Below, piece by piece: positions 33,103 to 41,999 of a stretch of DNA of 64,000 nt. Every line of letters starts with the position of its first letter. Position 1 is the stretch's first letter. The DNA comes from Panacagrimonas sp046594215. GTDB taxonomy: Bacteria > Pseudomonadota > Gammaproteobacteria > Nevskiales > Nevskiaceae. The translations under genes and the position numbers were made by a program. The stretch lies in the NCBI GenBank assembly GCA_046594215.1, contig JBKJPX010000022.1, positions 1-64,000 on the forward strand, written 5' to 3'. The notes below the pieces were generated by a model. The model had not been told where the DNA came from, did no database searches, and saw nothing but the letters and a program-made list of their open reading frames with translations.

Positions 33103-34887
33103 TCAGCCCCCGAGCAGCTGCTCCCGCAGCGGGCCCAGCCGCTGCATCCCGTGTTCGTAGCCACGCTCGACGAGTTCGTCCAGGCGCTTCCACGCGAACA
33201 TGCCGACATCCTGCACCGGCATGTGGATGTCCACGTCGGCGCGATCGATGGCGTCCTTGCGGAACAGCGTGTCGGCTGTGAGCGTCGCAGTACGCAGCAG
33301 GATTTCGGAGAAGCGAGGCCGCACGCCCTCGCCGATCCATTTCTCGAGCAGCGCACCGGGTTCCGGAGTGCCCTTTCCGCGACCCGGTGCACGGATGTCG
33401 CCGGTCTGGCTGACGTTGCACGCGATGATCGAGCCGCGTTCCAACCCTTGCATCACGTCGGTGGGCAGGTTGTCGACGATGCCGCCGTCGCAGAGCAGGT
33501 CGCCTTCCCAGGCCACCGGCGGGGCGACGCCCGGCACCGCCATGCTGGTGCCGACCCAGGCGGCGAGCAGGCCGTGGTCGTGCACGACCGTGGCGCCGGA
33601 GGTCAGGTTGGTTGAGATGCAGTAGAAGCTGCGACGAAGCTCCTCGATGCGGCGTTCGCCGAAGATCTCCACCAGCCGGTCGAAGAAGCGCCTGCCCCGG
33701 ATCAGCGACACGCGCGGCAGCACGTAGTCGTTGAGGTAGTTGTTGTTGACGAACGTCTCGCGCGCGACGTGGCTCATCTCCACGGGGTCGAAGCCACAGG
33801 CGACCATGGCCGATACGAACGCGCCCATGCTGGTGCCGCCGGCGACGTCAACCGGAATCTGCAGCTGGTGCAGGGCACGCACCAGGCCGATGTGTGCGAA
33901 GCCGCGCGCACCGCCGCCGCCGAGCACGAGCCCCACGCCACGGCCCGTGATCTGCCGTGCCAGCGCCGACAGGTCTTCGTCCGACCAGGGATGCACGAAG
34001 TAATGCGCGCGCGCCCCGACGATCTCGCACCACTCGCGCGTGTGCGGCGACGGATCGCCCTCCGGTCGCAGGAGCATGAGTTCCACCGGCGCCAGCAGCT
34101 TGCCTTCCGGGAGCGTGTCCAGCGCCTGGATCGGCGCAGGCTTCGCGCAGGCCTCGGCCATGATCAGCACGCGGTCTGCCTGGCGCAGGCAGCGCGCGGC
34201 CCAGGTATCGCGATCGCTGCCGGCGGCGAGCACCAGATAGGGGTGACGGCTTTCGAGCAGGTCGAGCCAGGTGCGCAAACGTCGGCATCCCTCCGCGTCG
34301 TCGAACGGAGTTTGCGCGGCGCCCTCCCCGAGCGCCGCGTCGACGTGCGCCGCCGTGATCAGCCGCGCCGACGGCCAGCCGCCGAGACGTCGCACGAGCG
34401 CCTCCGCCAACACCTGGACCGGTACGCTATTCGAGGCCGGCAGGATCGCGAGCGCGCCCTGCGCGAGTGTCGAGGCCCGGCGGCGCGTGCGCTGGTACTG
34501 GCGCAGGCGTCCGAGCATCAAGCGCGTCACCGCCATCAGCGTCGGCGCCTCGCGGTTGAGCAGGCCGAGGAAGGGCACGCTGGCGATGCGCAGCAGCACC
34601 GAATCGCGCACGGCGTGCACGCTCGAAGTGCGCGCCTCGCCCGTGATGACGCCCATCTCGCCCACCGCTTCGCCGCGGCCGACGTAGCCCAGCAAGGACC
34701 CGGCGACGCTTACGCGCAGGCGGCCGCTGACGACGATGTAGAAGTAGGCCGGCGACTCGTTCTCGCCGTACAGGCGTTGCCCGCTGTGAAGGTCCTGGCG
34801 TTCGGCTAGTCCACCGATGCCTACAAGCTCGGCCTCCGACAGGGCCGCGAACAAGGGGGACTGGCCCAGAATGTTCGCGGCGTCCAT
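33103..34887 (-). CDS. patatin-like phospholipase with cyclic-nucleotide-binding domain
   Basis: A 594-residue protein of the RssA/NTE type. The N-terminal 130 residues form a cNMP-binding fold (SGRLRVSVAGSLLGYVGRG, GEMGVITGEARTSSV), followed by a linker and a patatin domain from about residue 315. That domain has the oxyanion loop GGGGARGFAHIG, the nucleophile GTSMG and the catalytic Asp in DGGIVDN. It should hydrolyse phospholipids or lysophospholipids, possibly under cAMP or cGMP control, which fits the presence of a cyclase elsewhere in the window. Start ATG 34887 (MDAANILGQSPLF). It is followed on the same strand by tesB at its 5' side, nine bases away, so tesB and this gene form an operon. 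Confidence 0.93.
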   Translation of the reverse strand: MDAANILGQSPLFAALSEAELVGIGGLAERQDLHSGQRLYGENESPAYFYIVVSGRLRVSVAGSLLGYVGRGEAVGEMGVITGEARTSSVHAVRDSVLLRIASVPFLGLLNREAPTLMAVTRLMLGRLRQYQRTRRRASTLAQGALAILPASNSVPVQVLAEALVRRLGGWPSARLITAAHVDAALGEGAAQTPFDDAEGCRRLRTWLDLLESRHPYLVLAAGSDRDTWAARCLRQADRVLIMAEACAKPAPIQALDTLPEGKLLAPVELMLLRPEGDPSPHTREWCEIVGARAHYFVHPWSDEDLSALARQITGRGVGLVLGGGGARGFAHIGLVRALHQLQIPVDVAGGTSMGAFVSAMVACGFDPVEMSHVARETFVNNNYLNDYVLPRVSLIRGRRFFDRLVEIFGERRIEELRRSFYCISTNLTSGATVVHDHGLLAAWVGTSMAVPGVAPPVAWEGDLLCDGGIVDNLPTDVMQGLERGSIIACNVSQTGDIRAPGRGKGTPEPGALLEKWIGEGVRPRFSEILLRTATLTADTLFRKDAIDRADVDIHMPVQDVGMFAWKRLDELVERGYEHGMQRLGPLREQLLGG

Positions 34888-34895
34888 GCCTTGGA

Positions 34896-35813
34896 TCAGG
34901 CCTGGGGTTCGGTGTCGGGCGAGATGGAGCGCGCCCAGTTCTCGCGCGCTTCCATCGGCCGCATAAGGCCTTCCTGCGCGGCGCTCGCGATCAGCCGTCC
35001 GCTGGCGTCGAAGATCATGCCGCGGGACAGCCCGCGCGCGTTCTGCGCGGAATCCGAATCGGTGACGTAGAGCAGCCATTCGTCCGCGCGGGCCGGACGA
35101 TGGAACCACAGCGCGTGGTCGATGCTGGCGACCATCATGTTGCTCTCGAACCAGCGCCGCCCGTAGGGCCGCAGCGCGGCGCCGAGCAGGCCCCAGTCGC
35201 TGGCGTAGGCGAGCACGCAGCGGTGCAGCCAGCGATCGTCCGGCAGCCGGCTCTTGGCGCGGAACCACATCTCGCCGCGCGAGCTGCGCTTGCTGGGCTG
35301 CAGCGGGTTCATCGGATCGACAGGGCGAAATTCGATGAAAAAGTCGGCCGTGAGCGCCGCACGCGCCTCGTCGGTGATGTCCGGCACCTGGTCGATCCAC
35401 TCGTGGACCAGCTCGTGCCAGGGCCGCAGGGATTCGGGCGCCGGCACCCCGGGCATGGGAGCCTGGTGGTCGAACCCGTCCTCGAGCTTGTGGAACGAGG
35501 CCATCATCGAAAGGATCGGCCGGCCGTGCTGGATGGCCTGCACGCGCCGCGACGAGAACGAGCCGCCGTCGCGCAGGCGGTCCACTTCGTAGACCACCGG
35601 CAGGTTCATGTCGCCCGGGAGCAGGAAATAGGCGTGCAGCGAGTGCGGCTCGCGCCCGTCTACCGTGTGGCTGGCGGCAACCATTGCCTGCCCGACGATC
35701 TGGCCGCCATAGGTGCTGCGGCCGCCGAGGTTGCGCGAGGGTCCGCGAAAAAGGTTGAGCTCAAGCCGTTCCAGGCTCATGAGCTCGACGAGGTCCTGCA
35801 GTAGGGGGTCCAT
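34896..35813 (-). CDS. tesB: acyl-CoA thioesterase II
   Basis: A 305-residue double hot-dog thioesterase that releases fatty acids from acyl-CoA. The pattern GGRSTYGGQIVGQA opens the first domain. The second contains the catalytic Asp (YASDWGLLGAALRP), SIDHALWFHRP and the Gln in SAAQEGLMR. Start ATG 35813 (MDPLLQDLVELMSLERLELN) is preferred to an upstream in-frame ATG at 35831. It heads a two-gene unit with the patatin phospholipase, an arrangement that suggests lipid turnover. It is divergent from exonuclease III. Confidence 0.93.
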   Translation of the reverse strand: MDPLLQDLVELMSLERLELNLFRGPSRNLGGRSTYGGQIVGQAMVAASHTVDGREPHSLHAYFLLPGDMNLPVVYEVDRLRDGGSFSSRRVQAIQHGRPILSMMASFHKLEDGFDHQAPMPGVPAPESLRPWHELVHEWIDQVPDITDEARAALTADFFIEFRPVDPMNPLQPSKRSSRGEMWFRAKSRLPDDRWLHRCVLAYASDWGLLGAALRPYGRRWFESNMMVASIDHALWFHRPARADEWLLYVTDSDSAQNARGLSRGMIFDASGRLIASAAQEGLMRPMEARENWARSISPDTEPQA

Positions 35814-35920
35814 GGGGCGATTGTGCGGCATGAGCGCAGGTCCGGTCCCGCGCGACGGCAGACCGGCCGATCCGGCTCGGTTATCGTTCGGGCCAGCCTC
35901 CCTCGCACCCCGGCAGACCC

Positions 35921-36691
35921 ATGCGCATCGGAACCTGGAACGTCAATTCGCTGCGCGTGCGTCTGCCGCATCTGGTCGACTGGCTCGCGACGGATCCCGT
36001 CGACGTGCTGGGTCTGCAGGAGATCAAGTGCCTGGACGAGCAGGTGCCGCGCGAGGCGCTCGAAGCCGCCGGCTGGCACCTCGTCAGCAACGGACAGAAG
36101 ACCTACAACGGCGTGGCCATCCTGTCGCGCCTTCCCATCGAGGATGTTTCTCGCGACATGCCGGGCTTCGCCGACGAACAGCGGCGGGTCATGGCGGCCA
36201 CGGTTGGCGGAGTGCGCGTGGTGTGCGTGTACGTCGTCAACGGCCAGTCGGTGGGCTCCGAGAAGTACGCCTACAAGATGCGATGGCTGGCGGCCCTCCG
36301 GGACTACATCCACGGCGAGGTCCAGGCACATCCGCGGCTGGCGGTGGTAGGCGACTACAACATCGCGCCGGCCGTGGAGGACACCCACGATCCCCTGGTT
36401 TGGGAGGGCGGCGTGCTGTGCAGCGAGCCGGAACGGGCGCACTTCCGCGACCTGCTCGGGCTGGGCCTGGAGGATTGCCTGGCCCTTCGGCCGCCCACGG
36501 GAACCCGCTTCACGTGGTGGGATTACCGCCAGGCCGCCTTCAGGCGGGACATGGGCCTGCGCATCGACCACGTGCTGGCCTCGCCCGCCCTGGCGTCCGA
36601 GCTGCAGGAATGTCGTATCCACCTCGAACCCCGGCGTCTCGAAAAGCCCTCGGACCATGCGCCCGTGGTCGCAAGGTTCGACGCCGCATGA
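35921..36691 (+). CDS. xthA: exodeoxyribonuclease III
   Basis: A 256-residue AP endonuclease/3'-5' exonuclease of base-excision repair. Motifs in order: IGTWNVNSLRVRL, the metal-binding Glu in LGLQEIKC, VVCVYVVNGQSVGSEKYAYK, the catalytic VVGDYNIAP and the C-terminal SDHAPVVA. Length and start (MRIGTWNVNS) are standard. Transcribed alone, divergent from tesB; a HD-domain gene follows after about 150 bases. Confidence 0.96.
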   Translation: MRIGTWNVNSLRVRLPHLVDWLATDPVDVLGLQEIKCLDEQVPREALEAAGWHLVSNGQKTYNGVAILSRLPIEDVSRDMPGFADEQRRVMAATVGGVRVVCVYVVNGQSVGSEKYAYKMRWLAALRDYIHGEVQAHPRLAVVGDYNIAPAVEDTHDPLVWEGGVLCSEPERAHFRDLLGLGLEDCLALRPPTGTRFTWWDYRQAAFRRDMGLRIDHVLASPALASELQECRIHLEPRRLEKPSDHAPVVARFDAA

Positions 36692-36764
36692 CCGGCTGTC
36701 GACTTCGTCGTCGCCCTGTGACGTAGCGCACACGAGCCTCCCCCCGCGGGGCCGTTTGTACGTC

Positions 36765-36793
36765 TTTCGATCCGATGCCCGACAGCCTAATAT
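36765..36793 (+). promoter_or_regulatory. candidate promoter of the HD-domain gene
   Basis: TTTCGA (36765-36770) and TAATAT (36788-36793) are separated by 17 bases, 51 bases before the ATG of the next gene. The -10 matches 4 of 6 consensus positions; the -35 is weak. Confidence 0.35.
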
Positions 36794-36843
36794 TGTCCGC
36801 ACAGGGAGATTCCATTCACTGCGGAATCTGGGCAGGACCTTCA

Positions 36844-37863
36844 ATGGCTCACAAGCGGCGCAATCATTACGATGTGACCGACCGGGTGCGCATCTCGCAC
36901 CCCGGTGACGTTGCGGTGGCGGTCACCACGATTCTCGCCGACCTGTATCCCCGCGAGGACCTGGTGCCGATCCGGCGCGCCTACGAGACCTTCGCCCAGC
37001 TCTACGCCGGCACCCTGCGGGGTTATGTCGGTTGCGATACCTGGTACCACGACGCGCAGCACAGCCTGGATTGCTCGCTCGCGATGGCGCGGCTGCTGGA
37101 CGGATACGAACGCAGCATGGACGAGCAGAACCGCCTGGGTGCGCGCCGCGGCCTGCTCGGCGTGATCATCGCCCTGTTCCACGATGCCGGTTACATCCGC
37201 CGCGTCGAGGACCAGGCCCTCAACGGGGCCGAGTACACGCTCAGCCACGTCAGCCGGAGCGGCGAGTTCCTTACCGACTTTCTGCCGCAGGTCGGCTTCG
37301 CGGCAGACGCTGCGCTCACGCGTCAGCTTGTCCATTTTACCGGCTACGAGATCGCGCTCGACCAGATCCGCGTCAAACATCCGCAGGACCGCATGCTCGG
37401 CTTCATGCTCGGCACGGCGGACATCCTGGCCCAGACCGCGGATCGTTGTTACCTCGAGAAGTGCCGCGATTACCTGTTCCGCGAGTTCGAGATCTGCGGT
37501 TTGGCGGGTCGTCCGCGCCCCGGGGCCGAGGATCCGCGCTACCCGACCGTCGAGTCCTTGCTGTCGACCACACCGGACTTCAATCGCCACCTCTGGGAAG
37601 ACCGCCTGGACGGTTACTTCGGCTCGGTGCACCGCTACATGGAAAAGCACTTCGGCGGGCGCAACCCGTACGTCGAGCAGATCCAGCGCCACCTCGCGCT
37701 GATCGCGCGGCTGGGCAAGAAGAGCCAGTTCCACAAGCTGTCGAAGCGGCCGCAGGCCGTGGATGCCGCGGCCCTTCGCCGGCTGCTCGGCATCAAGCCG
37801 GACCGCAAGAAGAAGAACGCGGCCCCGGGCGAGTTCGAACTGCCGCAGGCCGTGCCGGCCTGA
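36844..37863 (+). CDS. HD-domain protein
   Basis: A 339-residue soluble protein with metal-binding histidines and aspartates of the HD phosphohydrolase type: TWYHDAQHSLDC, ALFHDAGYIRR and the later GTADILAQTADRCYLEKCRD. The fold should hydrolyse a phosphoester, possibly a nucleotide or signalling molecule, but the substrate cannot be inferred. The C-terminal tail is basic (PDRKKKNAA). It is transcribed from its own likely promoter and ends ten bases from the convergent tonB-type gene. Confidence 0.82.
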   Translation: MAHKRRNHYDVTDRVRISHPGDVAVAVTTILADLYPREDLVPIRRAYETFAQLYAGTLRGYVGCDTWYHDAQHSLDCSLAMARLLDGYERSMDEQNRLGARRGLLGVIIALFHDAGYIRRVEDQALNGAEYTLSHVSRSGEFLTDFLPQVGFAADAALTRQLVHFTGYEIALDQIRVKHPQDRMLGFMLGTADILAQTADRCYLEKCRDYLFREFEICGLAGRPRPGAEDPRYPTVESLLSTTPDFNRHLWEDRLDGYFGSVHRYMEKHFGGRNPYVEQIQRHLALIARLGKKSQFHKLSKRPQAVDAAALRRLLGIKPDRKKKNAAPGEFELPQAVPA

Positions 37864-37872
37864 TCTGCTTTT

Positions 37873-38562
37873 TCAGCCCGGCCCGCTGATCGAGACGGGC
37901 ACGATCAACCGGGTTGCACGACCGTCCGGCGGCGACGGCAGTGGAGCAGCCCGCCGCAGCAAGTCCAGCGCTGCTGAATCCAGCTCGGGCAGTCCCGAGC
38001 TTTCCACCAGTTCCAGGCCACTGATCCAGCCTTCGGGCGAGACCCGCACACGCACGCGGGCGGTCGCCGTCGGCAGTCCGCCTCGCAACTCGCGGCGAAA
38101 TCCGGCCAGGTGGGCGCGAAGGCGCGCGAAGTAGGAATCCGAGCCGCCGCCCGCCATCCGGCCTCCTGCGTGGCGCCCGGAATTCTCTCGTTGTCCTTCG
38201 ACCTTGGCGTCCCGCGCGCGGCCTGATTCGGTTCCCGCCTCTGCATGCGGCGACTTGGGCCGGGGCGGCGTTTTCTCTTCCGCCTCGATTCTTTGCTCCC
38301 GCGCGCGGTCGCGGGCCAGCGCCGATGAGGGCGCGACTGCAAGCTGTCGCGCGTCCACTTCGGCGCCCGGCGGCGGCGCCGTCACGAGCCGCCGTTCGAT
38401 CTCGTCGAGCCCGGTGCCTGGAATTCCCAGGCCCAGTCCTGCGCCGCCCGGATTCTGGGACGGAAGCCTCAGCGCCACCGCGAGCAGCAGCAAGGCGTGG
38501 ACCACGAGTGCCACGTAGAGCGAGATCGCGGTACGCGGCGAGACCTTGATCATCGTCATCAT
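37873..38562 (-). CDS. tonB: TonB-like energy transducer
   Basis: A 229-residue protein. The N-terminal helix (ISLYVALVVHALLLLAVALRL) anchors it in the inner membrane, a charged linker (residues 60-145) spans the periplasm, and the C-terminal domain (ATARVRVRVSPEGWISGLEL, ELDSAALDLLRRAAPLPSPPD) is TonB-C. It is the last gene of an exbB-exbD-exbD-tonB set; the start overlaps the upstream exbD stop (ATGA). It should transmit proton-motive force to outer-membrane receptors. The linker is less proline-rich than in E. coli TonB. The outer-membrane receptor served is not in the window. Confidence 0.85.
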   Translation of the reverse strand: MMTMIKVSPRTAISLYVALVVHALLLLAVALRLPSQNPGGAGLGLGIPGTGLDEIERRLVTAPPPGAEVDARQLAVAPSSALARDRAREQRIEAEEKTPPRPKSPHAEAGTESGRARDAKVEGQRENSGRHAGGRMAGGGSDSYFARLRAHLAGFRRELRGGLPTATARVRVRVSPEGWISGLELVESSGLPELDSAALDLLRRAAPLPSPPDGRATRLIVPVSISGPG

Positions 38563-38963
38563 CGGGGATCCGCCGCGAGCAGGTTGACGTGCCCGATCCC
38601 TGCAGCCTGCAGCGCCTCGAGGATGGCGATCACGGACTGTGCTTCCAGCGCCGCGTCCGCCTTCACGTCGAGCGCCTGCCCGGGATGATGGGCGAGCCAG
38701 GTCGCGGCCTGTGCCGCCAGCTGCTCCGGCACGAAAACCTGCCTGCCGAGCCCCAGACGCCCGTCCGCTGCGATCAGCAGGCTCTGGTCGCCGGCATCCG
38801 CCAGCGACAGTTGCCGTGAGCGTGCGGGCTGGATGTCCAAGGCCTCGGATGGCGCCAGCGAGCCTACGAGCATGAAGAACACCATCAGCAGAAAGACGAT
38901 GTTGATCAGCGGCAGGATCGAATCGCCGGAACCCCGCCGCCTGGGTGCGAGCGCAAGCTTCAC
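38559..38963 (-). CDS. exbD: ExbD-family protein with Asn replacing the proton-carrying Asp
   Basis: A 134-residue single-pass protein. The membrane helix reads SILPLINIVFLLMVFFML, so residue 21 is Asn where ExbD and TolR have the conserved, protonatable Asp. The rest (periplasmic ALDIQPARSRQLSLADAG to the end) is ordinary. It is coupled by ATGA overlaps both to the other exbD upstream and to tonB downstream. The neighbouring ExbD keeps its Asp, so an Asp/Asn heterodimer inside the ExbB ring is possible. Whether this pairing is a stable feature of the family needs alignment. Confidence 0.88.
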   Translation of the reverse strand: MKLALAPRRRGSGDSILPLINIVFLLMVFFMLVGSLAPSEALDIQPARSRQLSLADAGDQSLLIAADGRLGLGRQVFVPEQLAAQAATWLAHHPGQALDVKADAALEAQSVIAILEALQAAGIGHVNLLAADPR

Positions 38964-39367
38964 CGTGAGTGGGCTCCCGCGCCGCCGAACAGCACGCGAA
39001 CACCGGAAGGCTCGAGTGCATCGACGAGACCGACGAGGGCCTGCACGTTCACGCCGCGCGCCGGAACCAGCACGACCGGTCGATCCCGAGGTCCCCCGCG
39101 GACCTCGGCGAGCAAAACGGCGCGGCTCGCGGTGCGCCCGCGAAAATACAGGTCGCCGTTCGCGAGCATCACCACCTTCAGTCCCTCGACAGGCGTGGCC
39201 AAGGATTCAGCCGCCACGACGGCAGGTCGTGCGAGATCGACGTGCAGCGCGCGCCAGTCGAGGTCGTACGCCGCGAGCATGAAGAAGAACAGCAGGATGA
39301 AGATGACGTCGACCAGAGAGACCAGCGCGATCCGCGAACGGCGCACCGGCGCGAGTGCGATCCGCAC
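38960..39367 (-). CDS. exbD: ExbD-family protein
   Basis: A 135-residue ExbD/TolR-type protein. It has an N-terminal basic tail, one helix (SLVDVIFILLFFFML with the conserved Asp20) and a periplasmic domain (DLDWRALHVDLARPAVV onward). It lies three bases after exbB and overlaps the next exbD. It should supply the proton-binding aspartate of the channel. Two different ExbD genes in one set suggest a heterodimer. Confidence 0.92.
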   Translation of the reverse strand: MRIALAPVRRSRIALVSLVDVIFILLFFFMLAAYDLDWRALHVDLARPAVVAAESLATPVEGLKVVMLANGDLYFRGRTASRAVLLAEVRGGPRDRPVVLVPARGVNVQALVGLVDALEPSGVRVLFGGAGAHSR

Positions 39368-39370
39368 CGC

Positions 39371-39997
39371 TCAGCCCGCGCGCCGCGGCGTGGTCAGCAG
39401 GCGCGTGAGCGCGGATTCCATCGCCTGCTGCAGAAGCTCGATACGCCGGTCGAAGTAGCCGACCGCCGCGACTGCCGAGATCGCGACGCCGAGTCCCACC
39501 GCCGTGGTCAGCAGCGCCTTCCAGATGCCGCCCGAAAGGATCGAAGGCTGCACGCGATCACCCGCGGCCTGCAGCGCCTGGAAAGCGTCGATCATGCCGA
39601 GCACCGTGCCGAGCAGGCCCAGCAACGGCGCAAGGTTGCCGATCAGGTCCAAGGTGCGCAGGTGCCCGCGTACCGATTCGAGCTGCTCGATCGCAGAACG
39701 CTCGATGCGCTCGCGCGCCTGCGCTTCGCTGAGGTCCGGGTCGATGAGAGTCTGCATGCCTTGCGACAGCACCGCCGCGAGCGGCGACGGTGCGCCCGCC
39801 AGCGCCGCCAGCGCCTGGTCCGGCTGCCCGCGTTCCCAGGCCGCGAACGCCGGTGCGACGAAGTTGCGGGCGCCGATGCGACGCTCCGAGAATTCCCAGA
39901 GCTTCACGATCACCAGCGTCAGCGCGGTGACCGACAGCAGGGCCAGCACGCCCATCGCCGGCCCGCCCAGGCGCAGCCACTCCATCAGTGCGCCCAT
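39371..39997 (-). CDS. exbB: MotA/TolQ/ExbB proton channel protein
   Basis: A 208-residue protein with three membrane helices (GVLALLSVTALTLVIVKLWEF, LIGNLAPLLGLLGTVLGMID and ALLTTAVGLGVAISAVAAVGYF) and the pore motif LGLLGTVLGMIDAFQ. It forms the pentameric ring that drives TonB. The start ATG 39997 (MGALMEW) lies eight bases after the ggt stop; an in-frame ATG at 39985 is also possible. Being cotranscribed with ggt and a ferredoxin is not usual for exbB and is discussed as a finding. Confidence 0.92.
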   Translation of the reverse strand: MGALMEWLRLGGPAMGVLALLSVTALTLVIVKLWEFSERRIGARNFVAPAFAAWERGQPDQALAALAGAPSPLAAVLSQGMQTLIDPDLSEAQARERIERSAIEQLESVRGHLRTLDLIGNLAPLLGLLGTVLGMIDAFQALQAAGDRVQPSILSGGIWKALLTTAVGLGVAISAVAAVGYFDRRIELLQQAMESALTRLLTTPRRAG

Positions 39998-40005
39998 GCG
40001 AAAGC

Positions 40006-41688
40006 TCAGTGCGCCGGCACGACGACGCGCGCCGTACCGACGCCGCGCGGATCCGACGCCGCATCGACCTTGCCGCTCGCCGGGTCCCAGGTCACTGCCT
40101 GCAGGTTGCCGTACGTCGAGTCGAGCGGCTTGAGCACGTGACCCATCGCGGCGAGCTGGCCTTGCTCCTGCGCGGTGAAGGCGCCGGGTTCGAACTGCAC
40201 GACGTCCGGCAGGTACTGGTGATGGAAACGCGGCAGCGCCACGATCGCCGCGGCATCCGCGCCCGAGTCCCAGGCGAGCACGCCGAGCAGCACCATCGTG
40301 ATGATGCGACTGCCGCCGGGCGTCCCAAGCACGAGCAGGCCGCGCGGTCCTTCGACGAAGGTCGGGCTCATCGAGGAGAGCGGGCGCTTGCCCGCCTGCA
40401 CGCGGTTGGGAATCGAACCGATGAGGCCGTAGGCGTTCGAGGCGGTCGTGCTCGCTGCGAAGTCGTCCATCTCGTCGTTGAGCAGCACGCCGGTGCCCGG
40501 CGCCATCGCGCCCGACCCGAACGGCAGGTTCACCGACAACGTGCCGGCGACACGATTGCCGTCGGCGTCGAGAACGGAGAAGTGCGTCGTCTGCGGCCCC
40601 TGCGGCGAGGGCTGCGCGGGCGGCAGCGAAGCGCTCGCAGTGGCCCGCTTCGGATCGATGGTGGCGGCCAGTGAACGCGCATAACCCGTCGACAGCAGCG
40701 ACCAGCTGGGGATGCGCACGAAGTCGGGATCGCCCAGGTACGCCGCGCGATCGCGATACGCACGCCGCAGCGATTCGATCAGCAGGTGCTTGGACTGCAC
40801 GCCGGCGCTGGCGGTCCAGCCCAGCGCCTCGAGTTGGCCCAGGGTCGTCCCCAGCGTGATGCCGCCGGCCGAGGGCGGCGGCGCGGAGACCACGCGCAGG
40901 TCCCGGAAGTAGCTCACGGTCGGCGCACGTTCGATCACGCGGTAGTTGCGCAGGTCGTCGAGCTTCCAGATGCCGCCGCCCGACACCGAACCGTTCACCA
41001 GGGCCGTGGCGGTTTCGCCCTCGTAGAAGCCGGGCGCGCCGTTCTGCGCGATGCGCTCGAGCGTGCGCGCGAGATCGGGCTGGATCACGAGTTCGCCGGT
41101 GCGCGGTGCGCGACCGCCGATCGCGAAGACACGCTGCCCCTCGCCGGCCAGGCGCGCCCACTGGTGCTCGAAAGCGTCCGCGAGTTTGGAGTCGCACGCG
41201 AAGCCCGCCTTCGCGGCGCGGATCGCGGGTTCGAGCGAGCGTGCGAGCGGCAGGCGACCGTAACGGCGCGCGAGGTGCGCGAGCGCGGCGGGCTCACCGG
41301 GGATGCCGGCCGCGAGCGGGCCGTCGCGCGACAGCTTGTCGATCGCGTTGCCGCTCGCGTCCAGGTACATGCGCTCGCTCGCCGCCGAGGGCGCGGTCTC
41401 GCGTCCATCGACGAAGACCTCCATGCCGTCCTCGGCACGGTGCAGCAGCCAGAAGCCGCCCCCGCCGAGCCCAGAGCCGGTTGGCTCCACAACGGCGAGC
41501 GTGCTGCTGACCGCGACCGCCGCGTCGAAGGCATTGCCGCCGGCGGCAAGGATCTCGAGTCCCGCGTCGGTCGCCAGCGGATGGGCACTGGCCACCGCGT
41601 TCGCCCCCGGCTTTTCTTCCGCGTGCGCGAAGCCCGGGAAGAACAGCAGGAGCAGGCAGAGGACAGCCGGTGCGCGCGAAAATCTCAT
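40006..41688 (-). CDS. ggt: gamma-glutamyltransferase
   Basis: Periplasmic N-terminal nucleophile hydrolase of 560 residues that cleaves gamma-glutamyl bonds, mainly of glutathione. A signal peptide (AVLCLLLLFFPGFAHA) precedes the large subunit, and autocleavage should occur before the Thr-Thr in GPQTTHFSVLDADGN, giving the small subunit. Substrate-binding segments include AGGNAFDAAVAV, GSGLGGGGFW and GTPGGSRIITMV. The ATG overlaps the ferredoxin stop (ATGA). The exbB gene follows after eight bases. Glutathione turnover is the established role of the family. Confidence 0.95.
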   Translation of the reverse strand: MRFSRAPAVLCLLLLFFPGFAHAEEKPGANAVASAHPLATDAGLEILAAGGNAFDAAVAVSSTLAVVEPTGSGLGGGGFWLLHRAEDGMEVFVDGRETAPSAASERMYLDASGNAIDKLSRDGPLAAGIPGEPAALAHLARRYGRLPLARSLEPAIRAAKAGFACDSKLADAFEHQWARLAGEGQRVFAIGGRAPRTGELVIQPDLARTLERIAQNGAPGFYEGETATALVNGSVSGGGIWKLDDLRNYRVIERAPTVSYFRDLRVVSAPPPSAGGITLGTTLGQLEALGWTASAGVQSKHLLIESLRRAYRDRAAYLGDPDFVRIPSWSLLSTGYARSLAATIDPKRATASASLPPAQPSPQGPQTTHFSVLDADGNRVAGTLSVNLPFGSGAMAPGTGVLLNDEMDDFAASTTASNAYGLIGSIPNRVQAGKRPLSSMSPTFVEGPRGLLVLGTPGGSRIITMVLLGVLAWDSGADAAAIVALPRFHHQYLPDVVQFEPGAFTAQEQGQLAAMGHVLKPLDSTYGNLQAVTWDPASGKVDAASDPRGVGTARVVVPAH

Positions 41689-41942
41689 TCGACTTTTTCC
41701 TGGGTCAATAGCCGGTACTTGGCCCGAAGCTGTTCCGGCGTTTCGGCGTGTTCCAGGTCCAACGGGATGCAATGGACCGGACAGACTTCCACGCACTGCG
41801 GCTGGTCGAAATGCCCGATGCACTCGGTGCACCGCGACGGCTCGATCTGGTAGATCTCGATGCCCTGGAAGATGGCCTGGTTCGGGCACACGGGCTCACA
41901 GACGTCGCAGTTGATGCACTCGTCGGTGATCTTCAGGGCCAT
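41685..41942 (-). CDS. YfhL-type 2[4Fe-4S] ferredoxin
   Basis: An 85-residue ferredoxin with two CxxCxxxCP clusters: CINCDVCEPVCP and CTECIGHFDQPQCVEVCP, the second with the longer insert typical of the Alvin/YfhL type. It works as a low-potential electron carrier in the cytoplasm. The stop overlaps the ggt ATG. The order coaD / (cobalamin binder) / ferredoxin / ggt is common in gammaproteobacteria, and no specific redox partner is indicated. Confidence 0.95.
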   Translation of the reverse strand: MALKITDECINCDVCEPVCPNQAIFQGIEIYQIEPSRCTECIGHFDQPQCVEVCPVHCIPLDLEHAETPEQLRAKYRLLTQEKVE

Positions 41943-41999
41943 GCGGCATTTTCGCCTGTTGTGGCGGTGGCCGCGAACCGGCGAGCCTCGAAGCCGGCG

